64,000 nucleotides of DNA from Mycolicibacterium rufum (GTDB lineage Bacteria > Actinomycetota > Actinomycetes > Mycobacteriales > Mycobacteriaceae): assembly GCF_022374875.2 (NCBI RefSeq), contig NZ_CP092427.2, positions 2,108,001 through 2,172,000 on the forward strand. Reading direction: 5' to 3'. Positions 42,415-50,872 of this stretch are shown one piece after another. The notes beneath the pieces are model-generated. The model had not been told where the DNA came from and searched no databases. It saw only the letters and a program-made list of their open reading frames with translations. The translations under genes and the position numbers were made by a program. How positions within the stretch are numbered: the first letter of the stretch is position 1; each line of letters begins with the position of its first letter.

Positions 42415-44175
42415 TCATTTTGCGGCGCCGTTGATTGCCGGCTGATCGATCATCCCGCGTTCCACACCCCAGATCGTGGCGATGGCGCGGTACTCGCCGG
42501 ACTCCATCAGGTGCTCCAGCGCGCTGCGCAGCGGCTCCGCCAGACCGGACCCCTTCTTCACCGGCCAGCCGTAGGGGGCGGAATCGAAGACGTCGCCGGC
42601 AGGCACGAGTTCACCGCGGCTGAGCTTGATGGCGAAGCCCGTGACCGGCGAATCCGCGGACATCGCATCGACCTCACCCTTGAGCAGCGCGGTGGTGACC
42701 TCGTCCTGGCTCTTGAACACGACGATGTCGATCGGCGCCATCCCCGCGGCGGTGCACTGGTCACTCTTCTGCGGCAGCTCTTCGGTCTCCTGCAGAGTCC
42801 CTTGTGCGACACCGATTTTCAGTCCGCAGGCCGAGGCAGGACCCAGCGCGGTACCGGGCCGCCGGGCCCACTGCGTCCCGGCCTTGAAGTAGGTGACGAA
42901 GTCGACGAGCTCCTCACGTTCGCTGGTGTCGGTCACCGACGACGTCCCGACGTCGAACGAGCCGTCCACGACGCCGGGCAGGATCGCATCGAACGGGGTG
43001 TCCCGGAAGTCGGGCACCAGCCCGAGCACGCGCGCGACCGCGGTGATCAGCTCGACGTCGAAGCCGACGAGCTGCCCGTCGGCGTTCTTGAACTCCATCG
43101 GCGCGTACGGCACGTTGACCCCGATGACCAACCGGCCCGTCTCACGGATATCGGCGGGTACTGAGCCCGCGATCGCCGCCACGGCGCCGTCGGGCAGGTT
43201 CTGCTCGCCGCTGGAGCCGTCGCCCCACGGGGCCCACCTCCACAACCCGATCGCGGCCGCGGCGACCACCACCACGGCCGCCGCGGCGGCCAGGGCCTTG
43301 ACCGGAACCCGGCGGCTCTGCCGGGCCGCGTGCCGGGAACCCCTGCCGGCCCGGCGCACCGGTGCGCTGAGCGCGCGCCGCGCCGCGACGGCCAGCTCGC
43401 CGGCGGTCTGAAAGCGCTTGTCGGGCTTCTTCGCCATGCCCTTGGCGATGACCTCGTCGAACGGCGCGAGGCGGGGATCGGTGTCGGAAGGCCGCGGCAG
43501 CGGCGAGACCATGTGGCCGGCGATCTGCTGTTCCAGGCTGTCGGCCGGGTACGGCCTGGAGCCGGTGAGACATTCGTAGAGCACGCAGGTCAGCGCGTAG
43601 ATGTCGGAGCGTCGGTCGACCTCGCCGCCCTCGAAGCGTTCGGGCGCCATGTAGGCCAACGTGCCCAACGTGCTGCCCGCGGTGGTCAGCCCCTGCTCAC
43701 CCGCCGTGCGGGCCAGCCCGAAGTCGATCAGGTACACGAAGTCGCGGCCGGTGATCAGGATGTTCGACGGCTTGATGTCGCGGTGGATCAGGCCGGTGTG
43801 GTGCGCGGCATCCAGGGCGTGCGCGACCTGCTCGACGATCGACACGGCGAACGCGGCGCCGAGCGGCTTGTCGGCCTCCTGCAGGATCGTGCCGAGGTTG
43901 CGGCCCTCGATGAGGCGCATGTCCAGATAGAGCCGGCCGTCGATCTCCCCGAAACCGTGGATCGGGACGACGTGCGGATCGTTGAGGCCCGCGGCCGCCT
44001 GCGATTCGCGACGGAACCGGTGCTGGAAGGTGGCGTCGGCCGCCATGTGGAACGGCAGCACCTTGAGGGCGACGACGCGGTCGGTCTTGGTGTCGTAGGC
44101 GCGGTACACCTCACCCATGCCGCCCTGACCGATGAGCTTCTCGAGACGGTAGTGCCCGAATGGTGTCGCATTCAC
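42415..44175 (-). CDS. Transmembrane Ser/Thr protein kinase fused to an extracellular family 3 solute-binding domain
   Basis: GTG 44175 is chosen, with GAGGAG eight bases upstream; an open frame to 44352 has no such site. The 586-residue product has a kinase domain (10-270) with GQGGMGEVY, Lys38, HRD at 131-133, DFG at 151-153 and MAPE at about 176-179. A basic stretch precedes one membrane helix at about 293-312. Outside, residues 330-580 are a type 2 periplasmic binding protein of the polar amino-acid class: RLVIGVNVPYAPMEFKNADG, GQLVGFDVELI, and a domain-crossover segment KSQDEVTTALLKGEVDAMSA. The kinase is therefore likely switched by binding a small ligand, probably an amino acid, at the outer membrane face. 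Both lobes appear complete. It is followed by the CsbD operon. Confidence 0.9.
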   Translation of the reverse strand: MNATPFGHYRLEKLIGQGGMGEVYRAYDTKTDRVVALKVLPFHMAADATFQHRFRRESQAAAGLNDPHVVPIHGFGEIDGRLYLDMRLIEGRNLGTILQEADKPLGAAFAVSIVEQVAHALDAAHHTGLIHRDIKPSNILITGRDFVYLIDFGLARTAGEQGLTTAGSTLGTLAYMAPERFEGGEVDRRSDIYALTCVLYECLTGSRPYPADSLEQQIAGHMVSPLPRPSDTDPRLAPFDEVIAKGMAKKPDKRFQTAGELAVAARRALSAPVRRAGRGSRHAARQSRRVPVKALAAAAAVVVVAAAAIGLWRWAPWGDGSSGEQNLPDGAVAAIAGSVPADIRETGRLVIGVNVPYAPMEFKNADGQLVGFDVELITAVARVLGLVPDFRDTPFDAILPGVVDGSFDVGTSSVTDTSEREELVDFVTYFKAGTQWARRPGTALGPASACGLKIGVAQGTLQETEELPQKSDQCTAAGMAPIDIVVFKSQDEVTTALLKGEVDAMSADSPVTGFAIKLSRGELVPAGDVFDSAPYGWPVKKGSGLAEPLRSALEHLMESGEYRAIATIWGVERGMIDQPAINGAAK

Positions 44176-44430
44176 CGGTGTTCTCCTCGGCTGCGGCCAA
44201 TCGGTGTCGTTCGAAGCTACAACAGGTTTGCCGGGAGTGCCCGGCCGCATGTCAGTCGGCTTGCGACCGGTTGCCCGTTTGCGGACATCACGGCACAGAA
44301 CCTCGCGCGGTGGTGCAGGGGGTGCTGCTTTTCTACCACGGCGCGGCGACACACGGCCCGGTTGGAGAAAACGGTGGATGTGTGGTTTCGGTGCCCGCTT
44401 GCCGCGGACACCATCGGGCGCAGTCTGCGG

Positions 44431-44646
44431 TCAGAGCCGGTACATCTCCCGCGCCATCGCGGCCTGTTCCATGACCCGGTCCCGCTGCGGCGGGTAGTGC
44501 CGCCTGTCTCGGCGGTCCGAGCGGGCCGTCACGGCGGCCTGCGGTGTCGTGACCCGCGCCTGGGGCGCGGAGTGCCACCGGCGGAGCAGGGCCGTCAGCG
44601 CCCCGCGTGCCCAACCGACATGTCCGGCGTCAGCGATCGAAGCCAT
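44431..44646 (-). CDS. Small basic protein of unknown function (tentative)
   Basis: A 71-residue ORF with an AGAAAGAAG ribosome-like site before its ATG. It is rich in Arg, Ala and Gln, with no membrane segment or cysteine. It is divergent from the HxlR-type regulator gene across a 115-base AT-rich gap, a position where a regulated gene would be expected. No family was recognised. The codon pattern is acceptable but not decisive, and it could be a chance frame. The stretch from 44176 to 44430 downstream holds nothing recognisable. Confidence 0.4.
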   Translation of the reverse strand: MASIADAGHVGWARGALTALLRRWHSAPQARVTTPQAAVTARSDRRDRRHYPPQRDRVMEQAAMAREMYRL

Positions 44647-44761
44647 CGGAATCTTCTTTCTGTCGTCGCAGGCCCGAGCGGCCTACTCTCAGATCGGAAC
44701 GTAACATAAGATTTAGAAGCTGCCAATGTATTATGCAGTTAACGACTGAAAGAGGAGCGAG
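44647..44761. promoter_or_regulatory. AT-rich divergent promoter region next to the HxlR-type regulator
   Basis: The 44695-44750 part is strikingly AT-rich for this genome (for example TAACATAAGATTTAGAAG and TATTATGCAGTTAAC). It separates a divergent small ORF from the regulator gene. It is the natural place for the regulator's own operator and for promoters in both directions; exact boxes were not fixed. Confidence 0.45.
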
Positions 44762-45451
44762 ATGGGTACAGTGCAGGCCATGCCGCGTAAGACGTACGGA
44801 CAGTTCTGCGGCCTCGCGCACGCTCTGGACGTGGTCGGGGAGCGCTGGACGCTGCTGATCGTGCGGGAGCTCGCCTCGGGGCCGAAGCGGTATTCCGAGC
44901 TGGCCGATGCACTGACCGGCATCGGGACCAGCCTGCTCGCCAACCGGGTGCGCCAACTGGAGTCCGACGGTGTGGTGACCCGCCGGCTGGCCCTCGACCA
45001 GCCCGGGTCCGCGGTGGTCTACGAGCTCTCCGACGCCGGCCGCGAGCTCGCCGCCGCCGTCGTTCCGCTGGCCATGTGGGGCGCCCGCCACCAGATGGAC
45101 GACGCGGACGTCAGCAGGGAGTCGTTCCGCGCCGAGTGGCTGCTGAACTTCCTGGCCGCCGATTTCCGCCGCGACGCACCGAAGGATCTGGCCGCGGTCT
45201 ATGAGTTCCACATCGACGACAGCGTCGCCTGCCTGCACGTCGACGCCGGTCGGGTCTGGGTGACTCCGGGGCCCAGCGCCAGCCCGAGCGACGTCACCGT
45301 GCGGGCGAGCGCCAAGACCGTCGCCAGGATGGTCGGGCGCACGCTCACCTCGCAGGAGGCGATCGCGGCCGGGCGACTCGAGGTCACCGGCGACCGAGCG
45401 GCCGCGGCGGCGCTGACCGATGTCATCGAGAGGCGTCTCGCGCCACACTGA
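44762..45451 (+). CDS. HxlR-family transcriptional regulator fused to an SCP2-like sterol/lipid-binding domain
   Basis: A 229-residue protein behind a GAGGAG site; ATG 44780 is an alternative start. Residues 8-105 are an HxlR winged helix: CGLAHALDVVGERWTLLIVR, then RVRQLESDGVVTRR. The C-terminal part (about 125-225) resembles the SCP2/sterol carrier fold, with AVYEFHIDD and VTVRASAKTVARMVGRTLTS. Such fusions occur in actinobacteria, and the carrier domain could hold a hydrophobic effector. HxlR proteins usually lack an effector domain and act as dimers, so this one may be ligand-controlled. Target genes are not evident except its own divergent region. Confidence 0.82.
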   Translation: MGTVQAMPRKTYGQFCGLAHALDVVGERWTLLIVRELASGPKRYSELADALTGIGTSLLANRVRQLESDGVVTRRLALDQPGSAVVYELSDAGRELAAAVVPLAMWGARHQMDDADVSRESFRAEWLLNFLAADFRRDAPKDLAAVYEFHIDDSVACLHVDAGRVWVTPGPSASPSDVTVRASAKTVARMVGRTLTSQEAIAAGRLEVTGDRAAAAALTDVIERRLAPH

Positions 45452-45537
45452 TCCCGCCGCACTCGATGCTGTTCCTGCATCAATCGAGTGCTAATCGGTC
45501 TTGGACAGGCATGGATGGGGCTCCTACCGTGGACCTC

Positions 45538-47136
45538 ATGACAGCGACGATGTCTCCCGCCACGCCTCTGACCGGCCAGATGATCATCGCCGGCGTTCCC
45601 GTCCGCGGAACGGGCGCGGAGATCCGCGGCTTCGACCCCGCCGCCGGTCAACCGCTCGACCCTGCGTACCGGTACGGAGACAGCCGCGACGTGGACGCCG
45701 CGTGCGCAGCGGCGGCCGACGCGTTCGGCGCCTATCGCGCCACCACCTCCGAGCAACGCGCTCTGTTCCTGGAGACGATCGCCGACAACATCGCCGCGAT
45801 CACCGAGACGCTGGTCGCCCGGGCGGTCGCCGAATCCGGCCTGCCCGTCGCCCGCCTGACCGGTGAGGTCGGCCGCACGACCGGTCAGCTCCGACTGTTC
45901 GCCGAAGTGCTGCGCGAGGGCAGCTGGACCGGCGCACGGATCGACCCGGCACTCCCCGACCGCTCGCCCCTGCCGCGTCCCGACATCCGGCAGCGCTCCA
46001 TCCCCCTCGGCCCGGTCGCCGTGTTCAGCGCCTCGAACTTCCCGCTCGCCTTCTCCGTCGCCGGCGGCGACACCGCGTCGGCACTGGCCGCCGGGTGCCC
46101 CGTCGTCGTCAAAGGCCACGACGCCCATCCCGGCACATCCGAACTCGTCGCCCGCGCGATCAGCGACGCGGTCACCGCCACCGGGATGCCGGCCGGCACC
46201 TTCTCGCTGCTGTTCGGCTACGGCCCGGAGCTCGGCGTCACGTTGGTCACCGATCCCCGCATCAAGGCCGTCGGCTTCACCGGATCACGTTCCGGCGGAA
46301 TGGCTCTGGTCGCCGCGGCCGCTGCCCGGCCCGAGCCGATCCCGGTCTACGCGGAGATGAGTTCGATCAATCCGGTGATCCTGCTCGACGGCGCGCTGGC
46401 CGGTCGCGGCGCCGAGCTCGGCGCCGCCTTCGTCGGGTCGCTGACAATGGGATCGGGTCAGTTCTGCACCAACCCCGGCCTGGTCGTCGCGGTCGACGGC
46501 CCCGGCTTGGACACGTTCGTCGCCGCCGCCACCGAGGCGCTGGCCGCCAGCCCCGCGACGCCGATGCTCACCCCGCAGATCGCGCGCAACTACGCCACCG
46601 GCGTCCAGACGCTGACCCAGACCGCCCAGGTGATCGGGCGGGGCGAGTCCGGACAACGCGAAACCGACTGCCGCGCTGCCTTGTTCACCACCGACGCGCG
46701 CAGCTTCCTGGCCGCCGACGAGCTGCAGGCCGAGGTGTTCGGCGCGTCGAGCCTGATCGTGCGATGCGCGGACATCGACGAGATGCACGCTGTCGTCGCC
46801 GGTCTCGAGGGACAGCTGACCGCGACCGTGCACGCCGACGACTCCGACCTCGACACGGCTCGGGAGCTGCTGCCACTGCTCGAACTCAAGGTCGGCCGCA
46901 TCCTGTTCGGGGGCTGGCCCACCGGCGTCGAGGTGTGTCACGCGATGGTGCACGGCGGGCCGTCACCGGCCACCTCCGACTCCCGCACCACTTCGGTGGG
47001 CGCCCGGGCCATCGAGCGCTACCTGCGGCCGGTCTGCTACCAGAACGTACCGGAGTCGTTGCTGCCCAGCGCAATCGCCGACGGCAACCCCGACCACCTG
47101 TGGCGGCGCATCGACGGCCGGCTCACGCAGGACTGA
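45538..47136 (+). CDS. Alpha-ketoglutarate semialdehyde dehydrogenase (2,5-dioxovalerate dehydrogenase)
   Basis: ATG 45538 is preferred over the open frame to 45466 because the extension reads as non-coding. The 532-residue product is an aldehyde dehydrogenase with catalytic Cys310 in GSGQFCTNPG and Glu273 in YAEMSS. The N-terminal GPVAVFSASNFPLAFSVAGG and the longer-than-usual C-terminus are typical of the alpha-ketoglutaric semialdehyde dehydrogenase branch (EC 1.2.1.26), which uses NAD(P). It oxidises 2,5-dioxopentanoate to 2-oxoglutarate, the last step of the glucarate/galactarate route. The next two genes encode the preceding steps on the same strand, 37 bases and then 1-base overlap apart. 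Confidence 0.88.
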   Translation: MTATMSPATPLTGQMIIAGVPVRGTGAEIRGFDPAAGQPLDPAYRYGDSRDVDAACAAAADAFGAYRATTSEQRALFLETIADNIAAITETLVARAVAESGLPVARLTGEVGRTTGQLRLFAEVLREGSWTGARIDPALPDRSPLPRPDIRQRSIPLGPVAVFSASNFPLAFSVAGGDTASALAAGCPVVVKGHDAHPGTSELVARAISDAVTATGMPAGTFSLLFGYGPELGVTLVTDPRIKAVGFTGSRSGGMALVAAAAARPEPIPVYAEMSSINPVILLDGALAGRGAELGAAFVGSLTMGSGQFCTNPGLVVAVDGPGLDTFVAAATEALAASPATPMLTPQIARNYATGVQTLTQTAQVIGRGESGQRETDCRAALFTTDARSFLAADELQAEVFGASSLIVRCADIDEMHAVVAGLEGQLTATVHADDSDLDTARELLPLLELKVGRILFGGWPTGVEVCHAMVHGGPSPATSDSRTTSVGARAIERYLRPVCYQNVPESLLPSAIADGNPDHLWRRIDGRLTQD

Positions 47137-47173
47137 CCACCACCACTACGTCACACTAGGAGCTCTTGCCCTC

Positions 47174-48103
47174 ATGCGTCCCCACTTCGACGGCGTGCTG
47201 TTCTTCCCCGTCACCCCGTTCACCGACTCCGGTGTCGTCGACCTCGACGCGCTCGCCCAGCACATCGCCGCGGGCGTCGCCGCCGGCCCCGGCGGGGTGT
47301 TCGTCGCCTGCGGCACCGGCGAATTCCACGCCCTCGACGATCAGGAGTTCGGCGACGTCGTCAGCACCGCCGTCGAGGTGGTGGCCGGGCGGGTGCCGGT
47401 GTACGCGGGCGCGGGCGGATCGATCGCCCAGGCCAAGCGTTTCGCGGTGAAGGCGCAGCAGGCCGGCGCCGACGGCCTGCTGCTGCTGCCGCCCTACCTG
47501 GTCGAGGTCCCGCAGCCGGGGCTGATCGACTACACCCGAGCCGTCGCGGCCGCGGTCGACCTGCCCGTCATCGTGTACAACCGCAACAACGCGCGCTTCA
47601 CCGAGGAGTCCGCGGTCGCCGTCGCCCGGATCCCCAACGTCGTCGGATTCAAGGACGGCACCGGCAATTTCGATCAGGTGGCGCGGATCGTGCAGGCCGT
47701 CACCACCACCGTCGACCCGAACTTCCTGTTCTTCAACGGCCTTCCCACCGCGGAGACCACGCAGCTCGCGTTCCGGGCGATCGGCGTCCCCCTGTACTCG
47801 TCGGCGACGTTCGCGTTCGCACCGGATCTGGCGCTGGCGTTCTACAACGCGCTCGAGTCGGACAACACCGACCTGGTCAACGCCCTGCTCAACGCGTTCT
47901 ACATCCCGCTGGTGCGGCTGCGCGACACCGTGCCCGGATACGCGGTGTCGCTGGTGAAGGCCGGCGTCACGATGGAGGGCACTCCTGCCGGACCGGTGCG
48001 TCCGCCGCTGATCATGCCGACCACCGACGACCTCGCCACGCTCGCCTCGATCATCGAGGCGGGGCGTGAGGTGCTCGCGGGCGCCCTGACCCGGGCGGTG
48101 TGA
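47174..48103 (+). CDS. kdgD: 5-dehydro-4-deoxyglucarate dehydratase
   Basis: A 309-residue TIM-barrel protein of the DapA/NAL family. The Schiff-base lysine is Lys160 in GFKDGTG, and the pyruvate-binding region reads FVACGTGEFHAL. LPPYLVEVPQPGL is characteristic of the 5-dehydro-4-deoxyglucarate dehydratase branch (EC 4.2.1.41), which dehydrates and decarboxylates its substrate to alpha-ketoglutarate semialdehyde. The flanking genes supply its substrate (glucarate dehydratase) and consume its product (semialdehyde dehydrogenase), which confirms the assignment. Its stop shares one base with the ATG of the next gene (TGATG). Confidence 0.92.
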   Translation: MRPHFDGVLFFPVTPFTDSGVVDLDALAQHIAAGVAAGPGGVFVACGTGEFHALDDQEFGDVVSTAVEVVAGRVPVYAGAGGSIAQAKRFAVKAQQAGADGLLLLPPYLVEVPQPGLIDYTRAVAAAVDLPVIVYNRNNARFTEESAVAVARIPNVVGFKDGTGNFDQVARIVQAVTTTVDPNFLFFNGLPTAETTQLAFRAIGVPLYSSATFAFAPDLALAFYNALESDNTDLVNALLNAFYIPLVRLRDTVPGYAVSLVKAGVTMEGTPAGPVRPPLIMPTTDDLATLASIIEAGREVLAGALTRAV

Positions 48104-49362
48104 TGGCAGGCATCCGGATCACCGGAGCGCGCATCACGCCCGTCGCGTTCGTCGATCCGCCCCTGCTCAACACCGTCGGCGTGCACCAGCCGTACGCCTT
48201 GCGCGCGATCATCCAGCTCGACACGGATGCCGGGCTCGTCGGGCTCGGCGAGACCTACGCCGACACCCGGCACCTGACGCGGCTGCAGGCCGCCGCCGAG
48301 GCGATCACCGGCCTGGATGTGTTCGCGCTGAACTGGATTCGCGCCGCCATCGCCGACCGGCTGCGCGGCGACACCGCCGCCGTCGGCACCGCGGGCATGA
48401 TCACCACGGCCAGCGCCGTCGACCAGGTGCTCTCCCCGTTCGAGGTGGCATGCCTGGACGTGCAGGGACACGCCCTCGGGCGGCCCGTGTCGGATCTTCT
48501 CGGCGGCGCGGTGCGCGACGCGGTGCCGTTCAGCGCCTACCTGTTCTACAAGTGGGCGGCGCATCCCGGCGCCGAACCGGATGTGTTCGGTGAGGCGCTC
48601 GACCCGGCCGGGCTCGTCGACCAAGCGCACCGCATCATCGACGAATACGGCTTCACCGCCATCAAACTCAAGGGCGGGGTGTTCCCGCCCGAGGAGGAGA
48701 TGGCCGCGATCGAGGCGTTGTCGCGCGCGTTCCCGGGGATGCCGCTGCGACTGGACCCCAACGCGGCGTGGACACCGCAGACGTCGGTGAAGGTGGCGAC
48801 CGGGCTGGCTGGCGTGCTCGAGTACCTCGAGGACCCGACACCCGGCCTGGCCGGTATGGCCGAGGTGGCCCGTCAGGCGCCGATGCCGCTGGCGACCAAC
48901 ATGTGCGTCGTCGCGTTCGACCAGCTGGCGCCCGCGGTGGCCCAGGGATCGGTGAACGTCGTTCTGTCCGATCATCATTACTGGGGTGGCCTGCAGCGCT
49001 CCCGGCTGTTGGCCGGGATCTGCGACACCTTCGGCCTCGGGCTGTCGATGCACTCGAATTCGCATCTGGGCATCAGCCTGGCCGCGATGGTGCACCTGGC
49101 GGGCGCCACCCCGAACCTGACCTATGCCTGTGACACGCACTGGCCGTGGAAGACCGAGGACGTCGTGAAGCCCGGTGCGCTGCGCTTCGTCGACGGCTCC
49201 GTTCCGGTGCCGACGACACCGGGGCTGGGTGTCGAGATCGACGAGGAGGCGCTCGATGCGCTCCACGAGCAGTACGTGCGCTGCGGGATCCGCGACCGGG
49301 ACGACACCGGTTACATGCAGACCGTCGATCCGTCGTTCGCACTGCGCAGCCCCCGCTGGTAG
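48103..49362 (+). CDS. Glucarate dehydratase family enolase-superfamily enzyme (shorter paralogue)
   Basis: A 419-residue enolase-superfamily protein. Lys188-Leu-Lys190 in AIKLKGGV is the KxK base pair. The magnesium ligand Asp218 is in RLDPNAAW, a second acidic ligand is in EYLEDPT, and ATNM is followed by the histidine His317 in SMHSNSHLG. The HSNxH motif marks the glucarate dehydratase subgroup. It should dehydrate D-glucarate or a related aldarate to 5-keto-4-deoxyglucarate. It is distinct from and shorter than the second copy at 60835, so it may prefer another stereoisomer such as galactarate or idarate. The start follows the kdgD stop by TGATG overlap. Confidence 0.87.
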   Translation: MAGIRITGARITPVAFVDPPLLNTVGVHQPYALRAIIQLDTDAGLVGLGETYADTRHLTRLQAAAEAITGLDVFALNWIRAAIADRLRGDTAAVGTAGMITTASAVDQVLSPFEVACLDVQGHALGRPVSDLLGGAVRDAVPFSAYLFYKWAAHPGAEPDVFGEALDPAGLVDQAHRIIDEYGFTAIKLKGGVFPPEEEMAAIEALSRAFPGMPLRLDPNAAWTPQTSVKVATGLAGVLEYLEDPTPGLAGMAEVARQAPMPLATNMCVVAFDQLAPAVAQGSVNVVLSDHHYWGGLQRSRLLAGICDTFGLGLSMHSNSHLGISLAAMVHLAGATPNLTYACDTHWPWKTEDVVKPGALRFVDGSVPVPTTPGLGVEIDEEALDALHEQYVRCGIRDRDDTGYMQTVDPSFALRSPRW

Positions 49363-49401
49363 GGGCTTCCGCCGACTGTGCCGGGGTCCTACGGTGATGG
49401 G

Positions 49402-49872
49402 ATGGCTGCGATCGAGGTCTCCCACCCGCCGGATGTGGTGATGCGGGTGATGAACCCCGTCCTGAGGGCAATCCTGCGCACGCCGCTGGGACGAGTGGCG
49501 TCGGAGTTCATGATCCTCGACTTCACCGGCCGCAAGTCCGGGCGCCACTTCTCCATCCCGGTGAGCGCCCACCACCTCGACGGCGATCTGTACGCGGTAC
49601 TGGAAGCGCAGTGGAAGTACAACTTCCGCGACGGCGCCGACGCGCGGGTGTCCCACGGCGGCCGGACAACCACCATGCACGGGGTGCTGATCACCGACCA
49701 GGCGGCCGTCGCCGATCTCGTGCAGCGCCTGGCGTCCGGTTACGGCGCGAAGAAGGCGCAGCGGATGATGGGCATGACATTCGCCGACGACCGGCTCCCG
49801 ACGCCGGCGGAGTGGCTCGACGCCGTGGACCGGCTGCGGATTTCGGCGATCAAGCTGACGCCCGCCGCCTGA
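49402..49872 (+). CDS. Deazaflavin-dependent nitroreductase-like protein (Ddn/F420 split-barrel family)
   Basis: A 156-residue protein starting at ATG 49402. The segment ILDFTGRKSGRHFSIPV is the start of the F420-binding split barrel seen in Ddn and related mycobacterial proteins. The N-terminal part lacks a membrane anchor. Family members use reduced F420 to reduce quinones, nitro compounds or other substrates; some bind FMN or haem. Its place inside an aldarate cluster is unexplained and it may be unrelated to sugar acid breakdown. The stop overlaps the start of the LysR gene (TGATG). Confidence 0.8.
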   Translation: MAAIEVSHPPDVVMRVMNPVLRAILRTPLGRVASEFMILDFTGRKSGRHFSIPVSAHHLDGDLYAVLEAQWKYNFRDGADARVSHGGRTTTMHGVLITDQAAVADLVQRLASGYGAKKAQRMMGMTFADDRLPTPAEWLDAVDRLRISAIKLTPAA

Positions 49873-50795
49873 TGTTCTCTCTCGCCCGGCTGCAGTGCTT
49901 CGTCGCCGTCGCCGAGGAACTGCACTTCGGCCGCGCGGCCGAACGACTGCACATGACGCAGCCGCCGCTGTCGCGTCAGGTCCAGCAGCTCGAGAGCGAA
50001 CTCGGGGTGCAGCTCATCGACCGCACCACCCGCACGGTCACGCTGACCCCCGCGGGCACGGCGTTCCTGCCCGATGCGCGCCGGATCCTGCAACTGGCCG
50101 AGGGAGCCGCGCAGACCGTCAAGCGCATTCCCGCCGGGGACCTGGGCACCGTCGTCGTCGGCTTCACCGCGGCGTCGGCGCACGCCGTGCTCCCCCGGCT
50201 GCTGGAGCGGGCCCGCGACCGGTTGCCCGACGTGAAACTCGACCTCCGCGAGATGGTGACCGCCGCACAGATCGACGGGCTGATGACGGGCGAACTCGAC
50301 CTGGGGATGGCGCGGCCACCGCTCAAGCGACCCGGTCTGGTGTCGCGGCCCCTGCTGCACGAGCAGTTGATCGCGGCGCTGCCCACGGGGCATCCGCTGG
50401 CCGATCTACCGCGGCAGTTGACGTTGACCGACCTCGACGGCCAGGACGTCATCATGTATTCGCCTGTGCAGGCACGCTATTTCAACGAGCTGCTCATCTC
50501 GACGTTCACCATCGCCGGGGCGACACCGCGGTATGTGCAGTACGTGACGCAGGTGCACACCATGCTGGTGCTGGTGCGGTCGGGCATCGGGATGGCGCTG
50601 GTGCCGGCGTCCGCGGCGACCCTGCACCCCGAAGGCGTGGTGTTCCGGACGATCGGCGCGTTCCGCGAGCGGCCTGTCGAGCTGGACGCGGTGTGGCGGG
50701 GGGACTCGACGAACCCCGCGCTGCTGCGGCTGCTGCGTGATGTGCTGCCGCAGCAGGAGTGGACGACCGACGACCTCGTCGAAGGCGTGGAGTAG
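49872..50795 (+). CDS. LysR-family transcriptional regulator
   Basis: A 307-residue protein. Residues 1-60 are the LysR winged helix-turn-helix (HFGRAAERLHMTQPPLSRQV). The rest is a periplasmic-binding-protein-like effector domain (VGFTAASAHAVLPRLLERAR and onwards). The upstream in-frame extension to 49611 overlaps the previous gene and is rejected. Its start overlaps the stop of the Ddn-like gene. LysR proteins usually bind near divergent or adjacent operons and respond to pathway metabolites; the aldarate genes are the obvious targets, by position. A long palindrome follows its stop. Confidence 0.88.
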   Translation: MFSLARLQCFVAVAEELHFGRAAERLHMTQPPLSRQVQQLESELGVQLIDRTTRTVTLTPAGTAFLPDARRILQLAEGAAQTVKRIPAGDLGTVVVGFTAASAHAVLPRLLERARDRLPDVKLDLREMVTAAQIDGLMTGELDLGMARPPLKRPGLVSRPLLHEQLIAALPTGHPLADLPRQLTLTDLDGQDVIMYSPVQARYFNELLISTFTIAGATPRYVQYVTQVHTMLVLVRSGIGMALVPASAATLHPEGVVFRTIGAFRERPVELDAVWRGDSTNPALLRLLRDVLPQQEWTTDDLVEGVE

Positions 50796-50808
50796 GCGAT
50801 CCTGTTTG

Positions 50809-50872
50809 CCGCGGAATAGCATTCCGGGTTGCGATTTCGCGGGCGATCACAGCCAGGAATGCTATTCCGCGG
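50809..50872. repeat. Perfect 17-bp inverted repeat between convergent genes
   Basis: CCGCGGAATAGCATTCC at 50809-50825 has its exact reverse complement at 50856-50872, with 30 bases between. Each arm is itself a palindrome (GGAAT-AGC-ATTCC). It begins 14 bases after the LysR stop and ends directly at the stop codon of the phoD gene, filling the gap. It may be a bidirectional terminator or a protein-binding palindrome. It is unrelated in sequence to the 65-bp family. Confidence 0.8.

Noticed and set aside
47899..49680. 593-codon minus-strand frame over the glucarate dehydratase gene
   Set aside because: It covers the active-site motifs of a clear plus-strand enzyme and has no family resemblance itself.
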